Below are positions 1 to 11,076 of a stretch of DNA of 64,000 nucleotides, one piece after another. The notes beneath the pieces are model-generated. The model had not been told where the DNA came from. It searched no databases and worked only from the letters and a program-made list of their open reading frames with translations. Each line of letters begins with the position of its first letter. Within the stretch, counting starts at the first letter, position 1. Source of the stretch: Pseudoalteromonas sp. P1-9 (GTDB lineage: Bacteria > Pseudomonadota > Gammaproteobacteria > Enterobacterales > Alteromonadaceae); assembly GCF_001399975.1 (NCBI RefSeq), contig NZ_LKBD01000004.1, positions 62,001-126,000 of the forward strand. Direction: 5' to 3'. The translations under genes and the position numbers were made by a program.

Positions 1-201
1 CTTATAATTATTATTTTCCTCAACCTCGATACAAAAAATTAACAATTATTACAGTTGAATTCAATATAATTTATCTTAGGTACAAGAAATATAGAGTTTA
101 GACTCTAATTGTCGTTTAGATTTGTATAGGGGAAATGTCGACTAAATGGCCTACTGTTAACGCCATAATGAATTAACAAGCAGCCATGAGTGTGAACTTA
201 T
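1..201. other. AT-rich gap downstream of flrA, no gene seen
   Basis: I see no convincing coding sequence here. Reading leftward from the flrA stop, there is no clear U-rich terminator, so transcription could continue toward genes beyond the left edge. In related genomes flrB and flrC follow flrA. A GAGG-like motif near the left edge on the minus strand could be the ribosome site of the next gene, but its start lies outside the window. Confidence 0.5.
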
Positions 202-1650
202 TTAGTTGTTTAGATTATACTTTTTCATCTTTTCAACTAACGTTGTACGCCTTACACCAAGCACTTCAGCAGCGCGCGCTACCACGTTTTCATTACGCTC
301 AAGTGCTTGTTCAATTAAACACACTTCTAATTCTGCTAAATAGCTTTTTAATTCGATACCTTCTACAGGCAGTACTGCGGGTTGACTTGTATCAAGTGGA
401 GTATCAAATGCATCGCTGTCGTTTTCTTCAAATTCACCAAAGCCTTCACTAAAAATATCGTTGAGAGCCTGACGCTCTAAAATCTCTTCTGGATATTCAG
501 GAATATACTCTTCCACATCAATATGCTGATATTTTTTCGGCAGATCAGACACATCAACCACTTTTTCCGGAAACATAATTTGCATACGTTCCACTAAATT
601 AGAGAGCTCCCTAACGTTACCAGGCCAACCATGCTCTTTTAAACTATCAAGCGCTCGCTCGGTAAACTTTACGTTTGCACCGCCAACTGCAACGTTGCGC
701 TTAATCAACTCTTGTAATAATAAAGGAACATCGTTTTTACGCTCACGCAACGATGGATTTTCAATGGGAAATACATTTAAGCGATAATATAAATCTTCAC
801 GAAACGCGTCTTCTTCAATCATGGTTTCTAGATTGCGGTGCGTGGCTGCGATGATACGAACATCCGCTTTTATTGGCTTGCCGCCACCCACGCGTTCGTA
901 TACACGCTCCTGTAAAACTCGCAGTAGCTTAACCTGCATTTGGCTTGGCATATCACCGATTTCATCAAGGAATAAAGTTCCCCCTTGTGCCATCTCAAAT
1001 CGCCCTTTGCGCGTAGAAATAGCCCCTGTGAATGCCCCTTTTTCATGGCCAAATAACTCACTTTCCAGTAAATCACCGGGAATTGCGCCACAGTTAACCG
1101 GAATAAATGGCCCATTGTTGCGATTAGACAATAAATGAATATTGCGTGCGACAACTTCTTTACCTGTGCCCGACTCACCTAAAATAAGTACATTCGCGTT
1201 TGTTTTTGCTACTTGTTGGATTAAAAAACGAATATGTTCAATTTCAGACGTCGCACCAATTAAGCCGTCAAAGCGTTTTTCATTCTGCGAATTGGTTAAG
1301 TTAGGTAAATGACGTTTGTATTCTTGGCAGTCGCGCAGCAATTCAGTCGTTGGCGCATAAGCGAAGGGCTCAGCTAAAATGCCAATCACGTTAGCCAACG
1401 ATAATAGCGGTCGTAGCGTTTCACCAATTAGAATAAAAGGAGTCTCTGGCTGGCTTTTTATCAGCGTTTCATGATCATGACCCGTTAACGCACCTAAAAA
1501 CACCGTTTCCACATGATGTAATGCTGATTCTTGCACGTCTGTTGCGGTTACCACTTTCGCGTGTTCTCCAATAAAACACAGTGATGCAACTAACTTATTT
1601 GCTCGATTCTCGTTTTCGTCAATAACCCAAGTGGAATTGGTAAGGCTCAT
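202..1650 (-). CDS. flrA: Sigma-54-dependent master flagellar regulator FlrA (FleQ family)
   Basis: Bacterial enhancer-binding protein that activates sigma-54 promoters of the early flagellar genes. Visible domains are an N-terminal receiver-like domain (about residues 1-110), an AAA+ domain with Walker A GESGTGKE near 158, the sigma-54 contact loop GAFTGA near 205 and Walker B near 223, and a C-terminal Fis-type helix-turn-helix. The receiver lacks a clear phosphoacceptor Asp (the matching stretch reads VFLGAL), as in FleQ/FlrA proteins, which are not classical response regulators. I chose the ATG at 1650 over a TTG at 1662. Neither has a good Shine-Dalgarno. A TATAAT hexamer at 1663-1668 on the coding strand would give a leader of only a few bases. 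The many GG-N10-GC sites in the window are its likely targets. Confidence 0.95.
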   Translation of the reverse strand: MSLTNSTWVIDENENRANKLVASLCFIGEHAKVVTATDVQESALHHVETVFLGALTGHDHETLIKSQPETPFILIGETLRPLLSLANVIGILAEPFAYAPTTELLRDCQEYKRHLPNLTNSQNEKRFDGLIGATSEIEHIRFLIQQVAKTNANVLILGESGTGKEVVARNIHLLSNRNNGPFIPVNCGAIPGDLLESELFGHEKGAFTGAISTRKGRFEMAQGGTLFLDEIGDMPSQMQVKLLRVLQERVYERVGGGKPIKADVRIIAATHRNLETMIEEDAFREDLYYRLNVFPIENPSLRERKNDVPLLLQELIKRNVAVGGANVKFTERALDSLKEHGWPGNVRELSNLVERMQIMFPEKVVDVSDLPKKYQHIDVEEYIPEYPEEILERQALNDIFSEGFGEFEENDSDAFDTPLDTSQPAVLPVEGIELKSYLAELEVCLIEQALERNENVVARAAEVLGVRRTTLVEKMKKYNLNN

Positions 1651-1737
1651 ATACGGGCACAATTATAATGTTATTCTAATTATTTTTTTATTGTAACGGC
1701 TTAGACCGATGTTGCAAGGTACAAGTGGCGGGATTTT

Positions 1738-1762
1738 GGCGTCAATTCAAAAAATTGACACC
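1738..1762 (-). terminator. Hairpin after the short flagellin gene
   Basis: Ten-base-pair inverted repeat (1738-1747 with 1753-1762, one G-U pair) about 25 bases beyond the stop of the flagellin ending at 1787. No U-run follows on the minus strand, so it may be an mRNA 3' stabiliser or a weak or Rho-assisted end rather than a classical intrinsic terminator. Confidence 0.4.
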
Positions 1763-1786
1763 AAAGTTTGATTTATCACAAGCAAA

Positions 1787-2572
1787 TTAAAGCAAGCCAA
1801 GTACTTGGCTTGCATTCTGATTTGCCTGCCCGAGCAATGCGATAGATGCCTGTGAGAGAATATCATTAGCGGTGCGTTGAGAAATTGCTTGAGCAAAATC
1901 AGTATCTTGAATGCGGCTTTGTGACGCAGCCACATTAATCGCATTATTCGTCAACCCACGAATATTCTGCTCAAACGCGTTTTGACTAGCACCTAAACTA
2001 GCACGATTAGAATTAATATCATCACGTGTCTGTTGAGTCACACTAATGGCAGCTTGAGCGCCAGCTTGGGTCGAAACGTCAATAGTAAGTACATTAGAAA
2101 CAACACTATTATCACCTGGATTCAAGCTTTGGGTTTGATTTGCATCTGCACCCACTTGAAAGGTTACCTCATTACCGTCAAACAATTTTGCACCACCAAA
2201 TGTAGTGTTTTCATAGGTTTCAGTAATACCTGTTTGTAGTTGCGATATCTCTTCTTGAATTGCATTTCTGTCGGCGTCTGTTAATGCGCCATTTGCAGCT
2301 TGCAATGACAATTGCTCAATACGAGATACCGATTCATTTACCCCAGCGAGTGCACCCTCAGCGACTTGAGCATATGAAATACCATCATAAGCATTTCGGA
2401 TAGCTTGGTTTTGACCGTTTTGCTGCGCTTGCAACCTGTCAATAATTTGCAGTGCCGCTGCGTCATCAGATGCTGAATTAACCCGCTTTCCGCTAGCTAA
2501 TTGTTCAAGTAATGTTTTGCTTTTTTCCTCTGAGCGATTAAAAAAAGCAAAATTTTGATTTTGGATCTTCAT
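1787..2572 (-). CDS. Compact divergent flagellin
   Basis: Flagellin-family protein of 261 residues. The N-terminal D0/D1 signature LASGKRVNSASDDAA (about residues 26-40) and the C-terminal coiled end (DILSQASIALLGQANQ) are kept, but it starts MKIQNQNF rather than the MALYVNTN shared by the three tandem flagellins at 20564-24115. The middle domain is almost absent, leaving a short loop between the helices. The gene lies alone between flrA and the pse genes, has a strong GGAGG ribosome site, and a possible sigma-28 promoter upstream. It could be a minor filament subunit, a hook-proximal flagellin, or a divergent extra copy. The family assignment is secure; the specific role is not. Confidence 0.9.
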   Translation of the reverse strand: MKIQNQNFAFFNRSEEKSKTLLEQLASGKRVNSASDDAAALQIIDRLQAQQNGQNQAIRNAYDGISYAQVAEGALAGVNESVSRIEQLSLQAANGALTDADRNAIQEEISQLQTGITETYENTTFGGAKLFDGNEVTFQVGADANQTQSLNPGDNSVVSNVLTIDVSTQAGAQAAISVTQQTRDDINSNRASLGASQNAFEQNIRGLTNNAINVAASQSRIQDTDFAQAISQRTANDILSQASIALLGQANQNASQVLGLL

Positions 2573-2672
2573 ACTAGGTTGCCTCCTACCCGTAATCTGA
2601 TGGAATTATATCAATATTCAATTAGTACAATTATAGTACAAGAAGCTTCTTTTTTACCCGTGACTAAAGGGT

Positions 2673-2699
2673 TTATTGACAAACTATTGGCATATTTAG
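2673..2699 (-). promoter_or_regulatory. Possible sigma-28 promoter of the short flagellin
   Basis: On the minus strand CTAA, 15 bases, then GTCAATAA, resembling the TAAA-N15-GCCGATAA flagellar class III consensus. It ends about 100 bases before the ATG at 2572. It overlaps the plus-strand sigma-54-type element of pseB. Confidence 0.4.
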
Positions 2700-2703
2700 T
2701 GCT
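2688..2703 (+). promoter_or_regulatory. Sigma-54-type promoter upstream of pseB
   Basis: TGGCATATTTAGTGCT fits the -24/-12 pattern TGGCAC-N5-TTGCA with exactly ten bases between GG and GC. A start about 11 bases downstream gives a leader near 57 bases before the pseB ATG. This ties pseudaminic acid synthesis to FlrA and sigma-54. Confidence 0.6.
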
Positions 2704-2743
2704 TAATAAGCTAAAGTAATGAAAGAATTATTAATCTTTGTGA

Positions 2744-4907
<2,164 letters not shown>

Positions 4908-4911
<4 letters not shown>

Positions 4912-5774
4912 AGCTTGCAATTGGTACGGTACAGTTTGGCCTCGATTATGGAGTGAGTAATAACACTGGTCAAACATCACAGAAACATGTAAAAGCTATT
5001 CTCAACTATTCCCAGAAACAAGGGATAACCCTGCTTGATACAGCCGCTGCCTATGGTGATGCTGAAAAAGTTTTAGGACGTGCCAACGTTAAAGATTTTG
5101 AACTTGTGTCAAAACTGCCGCCAATTAAATCTGATAGTTCTAGCCAGCAAGCTCTCGCTTTTGCTGAAAACTCATTACAGACCACGCTCAAGAATCTACA
5201 ATCAAATCATATTTATGGTTACCTATACCATCATTGCGAAGATATGCTCACCTATGCAAGTGTCAGAAATTGGCTCACTGTTAAACAGCAACAAGGTGTA
5301 ATATACAAAATTGGCGTCTCCGTCTATAGCCCAGAGCAAGCAGCTAATATACTTGAACACTGCCATATCGATTTAATACAAATTCCATTAAATCTGTTTG
5401 ATCAAAGGTTTATTCATTCAGGCATGCTTAAAAGGTTAAAAGATAAAGGGGTTGAAGTACATGTGCGCTCAGCCTTTTTACAAGGCCTATTACTGATGAA
5501 TAAAACACAAAGACCTAGCTATTTTAAGGGTCTCGCTAGTCACTTCCAACAATTAGACAAGCTCTGCACCGAAAACAACCTATCACAGCTCGCTGTGGCA
5601 CTTAACTTTGTAATGCAGCAACCACAGGTTGATAAAGTAGTAGTAGGAGTTAATAACCAAGCACAGCTCGCAGCAATTATTCAATCTTTAAACCTACCAC
5701 TACCGAAATGTGACTGGCAAAGATTAAGCTGCGAAAATGAGGCGTTTATTAACCCAAGTTTATGGCAAATCTGA
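4908..5774 (+). CDS. Aldo/keto reductase of the pse operon
   Basis: NAD(P)H-dependent aldo/keto reductase of 288 residues. The tetrad is present: Asp44 and Tyr49 in LLDTAAAYG, Lys69 in LVSKLP, and His108/His109 in YLYHHCED. GTG start overlapping the pseC stop. Such reductases accompany pseB-pseC in several nonulosonic acid loci and are not part of the canonical six-step Pse pathway. The gene therefore hints at an extra reduction, for example of a keto sugar intermediate or of an acyl substituent precursor. The substrate is unknown. It ends 22 bases before the convergent wbqC-like gene, with no obvious terminator between. Confidence 0.85.
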
Positions 5775-5796
5775 TAAGATAGATGTACGCAATAAA

Positions 5797-6543
5797 CTAT
5801 AGCTTGCTGATATCATGATAATGAATCGCAGGTTTATGTGCTTGACGAATCAGTGTTAAAGTTTTTTCTGGCCCAAGATTAAATAAGCAATCAATGACAC
5901 CAAGGTGAGAAATGAAATCACCAAAAAGCTGCTGATAGTGCGGGTGTTCAAAGTTCTGATAAAATACATCGATACCATTTTCAGCAAGTTGACCACCTGG
6001 CTGGTGTTGTTCTATATAGGCTTTTGCACCGATTGGCGATAAATAATGAGTTGTCTTTAAGTTTTGACAAATACTCACCAACCTTTGGTCTTTTACCCCT
6101 GCTATTCCCACAAGTTCTGAGGCAGTTATAAACTGACTGGATATAGACATATACTCAGATAATAATTTAATTAATCCGATATTAAATTGCCCTAATCGCA
6201 TTCTGTCTGATGCTAAATAATATGCGCTAAGCTTAGGGAATAATTCATTAAAAAATGGCGCTTTGCGATAACACGCTTCAATACTTTTTAAATGTTTCTT
6301 ACGCCAAGGATGACCTTTAGCAAACTCCGTAGTATTGATCTTTGCCTCCATGCGCCCATTAGGTGTTGCTACGGCGCATGTTAGCATTAACTCGCCACTA
6401 GCACCTTTAATACGATTTCGCACATGCCAATCACTCTTCTCTAGTTTCACATCATCAAGAAAAACAAAAGTGTCTGAGCTATCAATAAGGTCAAAATAGC
6501 CAAGCCAAGGTAAATAAGTAGGTTGCATGACACTAACAATCAT
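5797..6543 (-). CDS. WbqC-like family protein
   Basis: Protein of 248 residues beginning with the family hallmark VSVMQPTYLPWLGYFDLI, followed by VFLDDVKLEKSDWHVRNRI. WbqC-like proteins recur in O-antigen and nonulosonic acid loci, but their reaction is not firmly established; an amide-forming or acyl-transfer step on an amino sugar has been considered. Last gene of the leftward operon. Its ATG overlaps the preceding methyltransferase stop by four bases. There is no signal peptide, so it should be cytoplasmic. Confidence 0.85.
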   Translation of the reverse strand: MIVSVMQPTYLPWLGYFDLIDSSDTFVFLDDVKLEKSDWHVRNRIKGASGELMLTCAVATPNGRMEAKINTTEFAKGHPWRKKHLKSIEACYRKAPFFNELFPKLSAYYLASDRMRLGQFNIGLIKLLSEYMSISSQFITASELVGIAGVKDQRLVSICQNLKTTHYLSPIGAKAYIEQHQPGGQLAENGIDVFYQNFEHPHYQQLFGDFISHLGVIDCLFNLGPEKTLTLIRQAHKPAIHYHDISKL

Positions 6544-7172
6544 AACGCTATTGGCTCCGCTTGTTTATTTAGTTGCATGGTAAACTCATAAGGGAAACCA
6601 CCTTGTTTCGTTACATAATCGTGTTTTAATAAAACATAGGGGGTTAACTGCTTTTTACAGTGTTCAAATAGCGTAAGCGGCGAAATATAAAATAGTTCAG
6701 GGTCTTGAAACTCCACAAAATCAGATAAGGCATTAAAAATAACCGAGCGCCTACACGCATTAAAGCTCATTTCAAGTGTATGGCTTAAAAAGGCAAAGTT
6801 ATCTGCCATCTTATTATTAAAAATGCCACTGATCAGAATATGATCATAATCGTTCGGTAACTGCTGTTTAAAGATATCAAATTCAATAAACTCGGCACGC
6901 TTATCATCACTATAAGCTTGCTTTGCAAAATTAATAAACTCGGGCACAAAGTCACAACCTAAGTAACGTCCTTTAAAGCCTTTTTCTCTTAAGTAACCTA
7001 ACATATCACCCAGCCCACAACCGAGATCAATAATGCTATCATGTTCGTTGATCAAAGCATTAAATATTGCAAATCTAACTTGTTGAGATGCCTTTGAAAC
7101 ATGTTGAACAGCGTTATGGCTGGCACCATGTTGTTGATATAGCTTTTGGTAATAGGCTTTTAAATCTGTCAT
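6540..7172 (-). CDS. Class I SAM-dependent methyltransferase (sugar-locus)
   Basis: Methyltransferase of 210 residues with motif I IIDLGCGLGDMLGYL near residues 46-60 and an acidic post-I strand GCDFVPEF. It lies between the short DegT aminotransferase and the WbqC-like gene, overlapping both neighbours by four bases. It probably methylates the flagellar sugar, an acyl substituent on it, or a linked intermediate. Sequence alone does not show O- versus N-methylation. Confidence 0.85.
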   Translation of the reverse strand: MTDLKAYYQKLYQQHGASHNAVQHVSKASQQVRFAIFNALINEHDSIIDLGCGLGDMLGYLREKGFKGRYLGCDFVPEFINFAKQAYSDDKRAEFIEFDIFKQQLPNDYDHILISGIFNNKMADNFAFLSHTLEMSFNACRRSVIFNALSDFVEFQDPELFYISPLTLFEHCKKQLTPYVLLKHDYVTKQGGFPYEFTMQLNKQAEPIAL

Positions 7173-8104
7173 TTTAATGGGTACTCATTAATACATTGCA
7201 CCATAGCATCCAACTCTTGTTGCGTCGTTTGATGACGGACAAACAAGTTAATCATTTCGCTACCGATACGCTGCGCATTTGGACAGTTCGCCGCGGTTTG
7301 TAAATCACTTAAGCTTTTATAATGTGATGTAAAAATAACATTATTATTTGCAGCATATGCTAAAAACTGAGACCTATTTTTAACTAGAAGCGGATAACGC
7401 CAATACACTAACTCATCGTTATACGGCATTTTCGTAAATGCCGGGTGCACTATTTCCCGCTGTAAAAACGCAATATTCTGTTTACGTTGAGCGATATATT
7501 TAGGCAAAGACTCCAGTGCAGAATTGAGCTCTGGCAGAATCGATATTTCATCAAAGCGGCTCATATTATTGCCCGAGAGAAATTGATTAAGTGATACCGC
7601 AAACTTTTTACTATTGACGAGTACAGCGCCGCCATAACCTAAATTGATTGGCTTATCATAACCAAAACTTAATACAGAAAAATCTCCAAAGCTTCCGAGT
7701 GCTTTACCGTTAAAGTAAGCGCCATAGGCAAGGCAGGCGTCTTCGATTAGAATCAGCTGCTTGTTATTTGCATACGCAGTTATTGCTTCAATATCACAAT
7801 AGTGGCCATAGCCATGCACAGCAATAATAGCCGAGACCTGTTCGTTATAAACAGCATCAATATGCTCTACTTCCATCGACAATGAGATTAGAGATACATC
7901 AGCAAGCACAACATCGAAGCCTGCAAGTTGAATTGCAAAGAGTACAATCGGGCAGCAACTAGCAGGCATTATTACCTTGCTATTTGGCTTTATTTGCGCA
8001 GCATGCAAGGCAGCTATAATTGCCATACTGCCAGAGCGCGTCAATATCGCATGCTGGCGTTGACACATGCTTGCCAAACGCTGCTGCGTCTTACCTAAAG
8101 CCAC
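7169..8104 (-). CDS. Short DegT/DnrJ/EryC1 family aminotransferase
   Basis: Fold-type I PLP enzyme of 311 residues, clearly shorter than the roughly 370-380 of PseC-like members. It retains SGSMAIIAALHAA (phosphate-binding start), the PLP aspartate in LIEDACLAYGA and the Schiff-base lysine in SFGYDKPINLGYGGA. The N-terminal arm and part of the C-terminal domain are reduced. It is the second sugar aminotransferase in the island, so it may act on a different keto intermediate, or be a carrier-linked or degenerate paralogue. It overlaps the flanking genes by 4 and 10 bases. Confidence 0.85.
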   Translation of the reverse strand: MALGKTQQRLASMCQRQHAILTRSGSMAIIAALHAAQIKPNSKVIMPASCCPIVLFAIQLAGFDVVLADVSLISLSMEVEHIDAVYNEQVSAIIAVHGYGHYCDIEAITAYANNKQLILIEDACLAYGAYFNGKALGSFGDFSVLSFGYDKPINLGYGGAVLVNSKKFAVSLNQFLSGNNMSRFDEISILPELNSALESLPKYIAQRKQNIAFLQREIVHPAFTKMPYNDELVYWRYPLLVKNRSQFLAYAANNNVIFTSHYKSLSDLQTAANCPNAQRIGSEMINLFVRHQTTQQELDAMVQCINEYPLK

Positions 8105-8766
8105 AAGCGGATATCCTTTCGATAAGCCGAAAGGGCAAAATCACTCGGTTGAGAAAGCACTTCATATTTTTTTACTAAGGGTGAAACGGCTGCCTGTAAT
8201 TGCGTTAAGTCATAAAAGCGCCACTGAGAATAACGATGAATATAAGGTATTTTCTGTTCGTATTCTAAGTTACTACCAGATTTAATTACTACTTCGAACT
8301 CTGCATCAAGTACATCACCAATCAAGATTACACCTCCGGGCTTAACTACGCGGATCATTTCTTTGATTACTTCAATGGCATACTCTTGGCTTGGAAAATA
8401 ATGAAAAATGCTGTAGCTCAATAATTTGTCAAATGCATTTTTATCAAATTTAAGTGATGTCGCTTCGCCACAATAGAACTCGCTATGAGGCAATAATTGT
8501 TGCGCTTTATCAATCATGGCTTGTGCGTAATCAACACCCGAAACAGTTGCACATTGAGCTGCTAATTTAGATAATAACAACCCGCTACCACAGCCCACAT
8601 CAAGTAGTGAGTCACTTTGTACGAGATTAAGCTTTTGCTTTACATCTAACGCAAGCTGCTGCCAGCTTTCATCGCTTTGAGGGCGTCCGACTTGTACTTT
8701 AAAATCATCAGATGAACTTGCTTGCTGTTGCCATTCAGACTGTTTTTTTAGAAATTCACTCATCAC
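8095..8766 (-). CDS. Class I SAM-dependent methyltransferase (second copy in island)
   Basis: UbiE/COQ5-like methyltransferase of 223 residues. Motif I is LLDVGCGSGLLLSKLA near residues 55-70, followed by SGVDYAQAMI and a KLLSYSIFHYFP motif, with VVKPGGVILIGD further on. It is not a close copy of the methyltransferase at 6540-7172. Two different methyltransferases in one glycan operon imply at least two methyl groups or alternative methylation states. Confidence 0.85.
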   Translation of the reverse strand: MMSEFLKKQSEWQQQASSSDDFKVQVGRPQSDESWQQLALDVKQKLNLVQSDSLLDVGCGSGLLLSKLAAQCATVSGVDYAQAMIDKAQQLLPHSEFYCGEATSLKFDKNAFDKLLSYSIFHYFPSQEYAIEVIKEMIRVVKPGGVILIGDVLDAEFEVVIKSGSNLEYEQKIPYIHRYSQWRFYDLTQLQAAVSPLVKKYEVLSQPSDFALSAYRKDIRLWL

Positions 8767-9715
8767 TTACCTCTAATATTTTTTGCGCTAAATGGCGTGT
8801 AGAGTCAATGCTAAACGTTGATTTTTGCTTTTCAAATTGATGTCTAAATTCATCGCTTAAAAACAAACTCAATCGATTTTCCAATTCCGTTTGCTCTGTT
8901 GCTGTAGAAAGACCTAAATCATAACATAAGCCAGCCTCAGCCAATATTTCGGTATCGAGTTGCTGTTGTTTTGTTTGTGAGAAGGCTGCGTTAGGCAATA
9001 AGCAAAAACCCGCTTCATATTTCGTCAGACCACCGCCTGAAATCACCATATCAACTTTGCAATATAAGCCTGCCATATCATCAACAAAATTTAATTGCGT
9101 TAATCGGTTATTTTTACAATCAAATGCACATTGCTCACTGGCCACTAATATAACTCGCTTACCATTTACTAAGTTATCAAGCGCACATAGCAAACGAGCG
9201 GCAATTTTATGCCTGTCATGTGCGCCAATAAACAATAAGATTGAACTAATCTCTCTCGCTGCACTTTCTATTTTTAAAGCGTGTGCACGCACTGCTTTCA
9301 AGTCTTCATGAAATGGAAAGTAATTAAGGTCCAATAGGTGACGCTCGCTAACCTGACATAGTGAAGCCGCCTGATAGCGAAAATTAACGATTCGTTTAAT
9401 AAATTCAAAATTATACTGATCAAAGTCATCAATGATTACGAGTTTTGCACCCGCATCATGTAACTCTTTTAATTCAACGTGCGTAAAATGATAATCATCG
9501 CAAACAATGATTGGATGTGAGCACAGTGGTAGTTGAGATAGACATGCAAATCCAGATTGTTCAAGACGAGAACGTGCAAATACATCAAACTGACCATAAA
9601 AAGCCAAGCTCGCACTTAATTTTTGTAACGCCAAAGCGAGATTAAAGCAGCGCGAAAAATGTCCTAATCCCGTTTTTTGTGTGCCATGACAATAAATAAT
9701 GACATCAAAACTCAC
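8756..9715 (-). CDS. pseG: PseG-like nucleotide-sugar hydrolase
   Basis: Protein of 319 residues in the PseG/GT28-like GT-B group. The N-terminal motif TGLGHFSRCFNLALAL (about 16-31) matches the G-x-G-H-x-x-R signature of PseG, which removes UDP from UDP-2,4-diacetamido-2,4,6-trideoxy-L-altrose before condensation. VISGGGLTKYEA near residue 225 fits the C-terminal nucleotide-binding part. Its position two genes downstream of pseI in the same operon supports the role. The alternative is a related glycosyltransferase, because the family shares fold and motifs. Overlaps its neighbours by 11 bases on each side. Confidence 0.72.
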   Translation of the reverse strand: MSFDVIIYCHGTQKTGLGHFSRCFNLALALQKLSASLAFYGQFDVFARSRLEQSGFACLSQLPLCSHPIIVCDDYHFTHVELKELHDAGAKLVIIDDFDQYNFEFIKRIVNFRYQAASLCQVSERHLLDLNYFPFHEDLKAVRAHALKIESAAREISSILLFIGAHDRHKIAARLLCALDNLVNGKRVILVASEQCAFDCKNNRLTQLNFVDDMAGLYCKVDMVISGGGLTKYEAGFCLLPNAAFSQTKQQQLDTEILAEAGLCYDLGLSTATEQTELENRLSLFLSDEFRHQFEKQKSTFSIDSTRHLAQKILEVSDE

Positions 9716-11075
9716 TACAGAATTCCTGTATTTCTTGCTGCGCTAATTTAAGCACATCACCTTGCAACCAACATCGGCCACTAAAGCGACCGGACAAAAT
9801 AAAATTATCAAAATGCTGAGTTAATTGTTGGTAATGAGCATCCGTCAATTTTGCAAAATCATGGGTGGGTACTGGAAATGTATTATGTATAGTCTGCTTC
9901 AGACTCGATAATACTTGTGTACTTTCTGCTATAAGTCCCATCGCTTTTAAGTCTTTTAGACCTTGTTCTAGGCTAATCTCTGACGCGCCTTCTTTACTGC
10001 TTAAAATTTCAGCTGTTAGCTGATATTGCTTATTTTTACGAATATTATGGTACAAGGTGATTCTGAAGATTGGCGAACACGCGTCCCAATTCCACAAATA
10101 GTGTGCAATATCATTATTAGGTTTAGTATCAAGTGTATAATGCAGTAAATTAGCCGTTCTAAAACTAATTGGTGCCGTTGCAATCTCTAACTGTGCGGCT
10201 TTTAAAGCAAAAATGGGCGGCGCACTCCAATACACCAACTGGCAATCTAACACTTGCCCATCACTTAACTGCACACTGGTAATTACCTTGGCTTTACTAT
10301 TTATTTTTACCACTTGCTGTGAGGTGAGAATCTCGACGCCAACTTTTTGCGCTTTGGCAGTCAGTTTATTAATCCATACTTCTGCGCCACGCTCCCCTTT
10401 TGGGTAATAGTACTCAGGTAATAAAACGCCTTGTTCTGCTAACAAGGTTTCATATTCTGCTGCACTGTGAAAACCAAGTTTGCTATCAAAACTTGGATGT
10501 GTTTTTAACACTTGAGTTGTTGCTTTATCAAATGCTTTTATTCGGCCAGCACCAAAGTAATTCACCCCAGTTCGCACCGCAAGGGAGGCGCAATCTACCT
10601 CACTACCATATAGCTTTTTAATTATTGGCTCAGCAAGATGCTGATAGAATGTCGGACCTAGTGTTGAATTTAAATAAGCTTCGATACTGCTTGAATCAGG
10701 AGTATCTACCAATTGCATAAACTCACCAACCCCTTGTTGGTACAAAGCAGCTGGTAACTTACGGGCATCAATTGTTTGCGTCGTGTTATCCCAACTACCT
10801 GCAAAGTAGTTGCCTGTGACTAAAGGCGATAGAGCATGCCAATTTTCACTAAGGTCCTGCTCGTCAAATAGAATTTCATCTATTTCTGCGACCCCTGTTT
10901 TTTCAGGAATGTGTGTACCTTGATCGTAGCTATTGCCAAGCTCATCTGAGACGCTCGATAACAAGCCACCTAACTGATCACCTTGCTCAATCAAATACAC
11001 TGAGTCGAAATGCTTTTTTAGTAAGATAGAAGCTGTTAAGCCACTGATCCCACCACCAACAACGCATGCTTTCAT
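9705..11075 (-). CDS. FAD-dependent amine-oxidase-like oxidoreductase
   Basis: Protein of 456 residues opening with the Rossmann dinucleotide motif VVGGGISGLTASILL and an acidic YLIEQGDQLGGLLSS, typical of the NAD(P)/FAD amine oxidase or protoporphyrinogen-oxidase-like superfamily. UDP-galactopyranose mutase has a similar layout. The C-terminal LSGRFSGRCWLQGDVL resembles the second FAD-binding segment. It sits directly after pseI with a single-base gap. No oxidoreductase of this type is needed in the standard Pse pathway, so it may create a variant sugar. Substrate unknown. Confidence 0.8.
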   Translation of the reverse strand: MKACVVGGGISGLTASILLKKHFDSVYLIEQGDQLGGLLSSVSDELGNSYDQGTHIPEKTGVAEIDEILFDEQDLSENWHALSPLVTGNYFAGSWDNTTQTIDARKLPAALYQQGVGEFMQLVDTPDSSSIEAYLNSTLGPTFYQHLAEPIIKKLYGSEVDCASLAVRTGVNYFGAGRIKAFDKATTQVLKTHPSFDSKLGFHSAAEYETLLAEQGVLLPEYYYPKGERGAEVWINKLTAKAQKVGVEILTSQQVVKINSKAKVITSVQLSDGQVLDCQLVYWSAPPIFALKAAQLEIATAPISFRTANLLHYTLDTKPNNDIAHYLWNWDACSPIFRITLYHNIRKNKQYQLTAEILSSKEGASEISLEQGLKDLKAMGLIAESTQVLSSLKQTIHNTFPVPTHDFAKLTDAHYQQLTQHFDNFILSGRFSGRCWLQGDVLKLAQQEIQEFCSEF

Positions 11076-11076
11076 T

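Noticed and set aside
186..452. Plus-strand open frame over the 3' end of flrA
   Set aside because: It is antisense to a strongly conserved gene, has no ribosome site and its product resembles nothing known.
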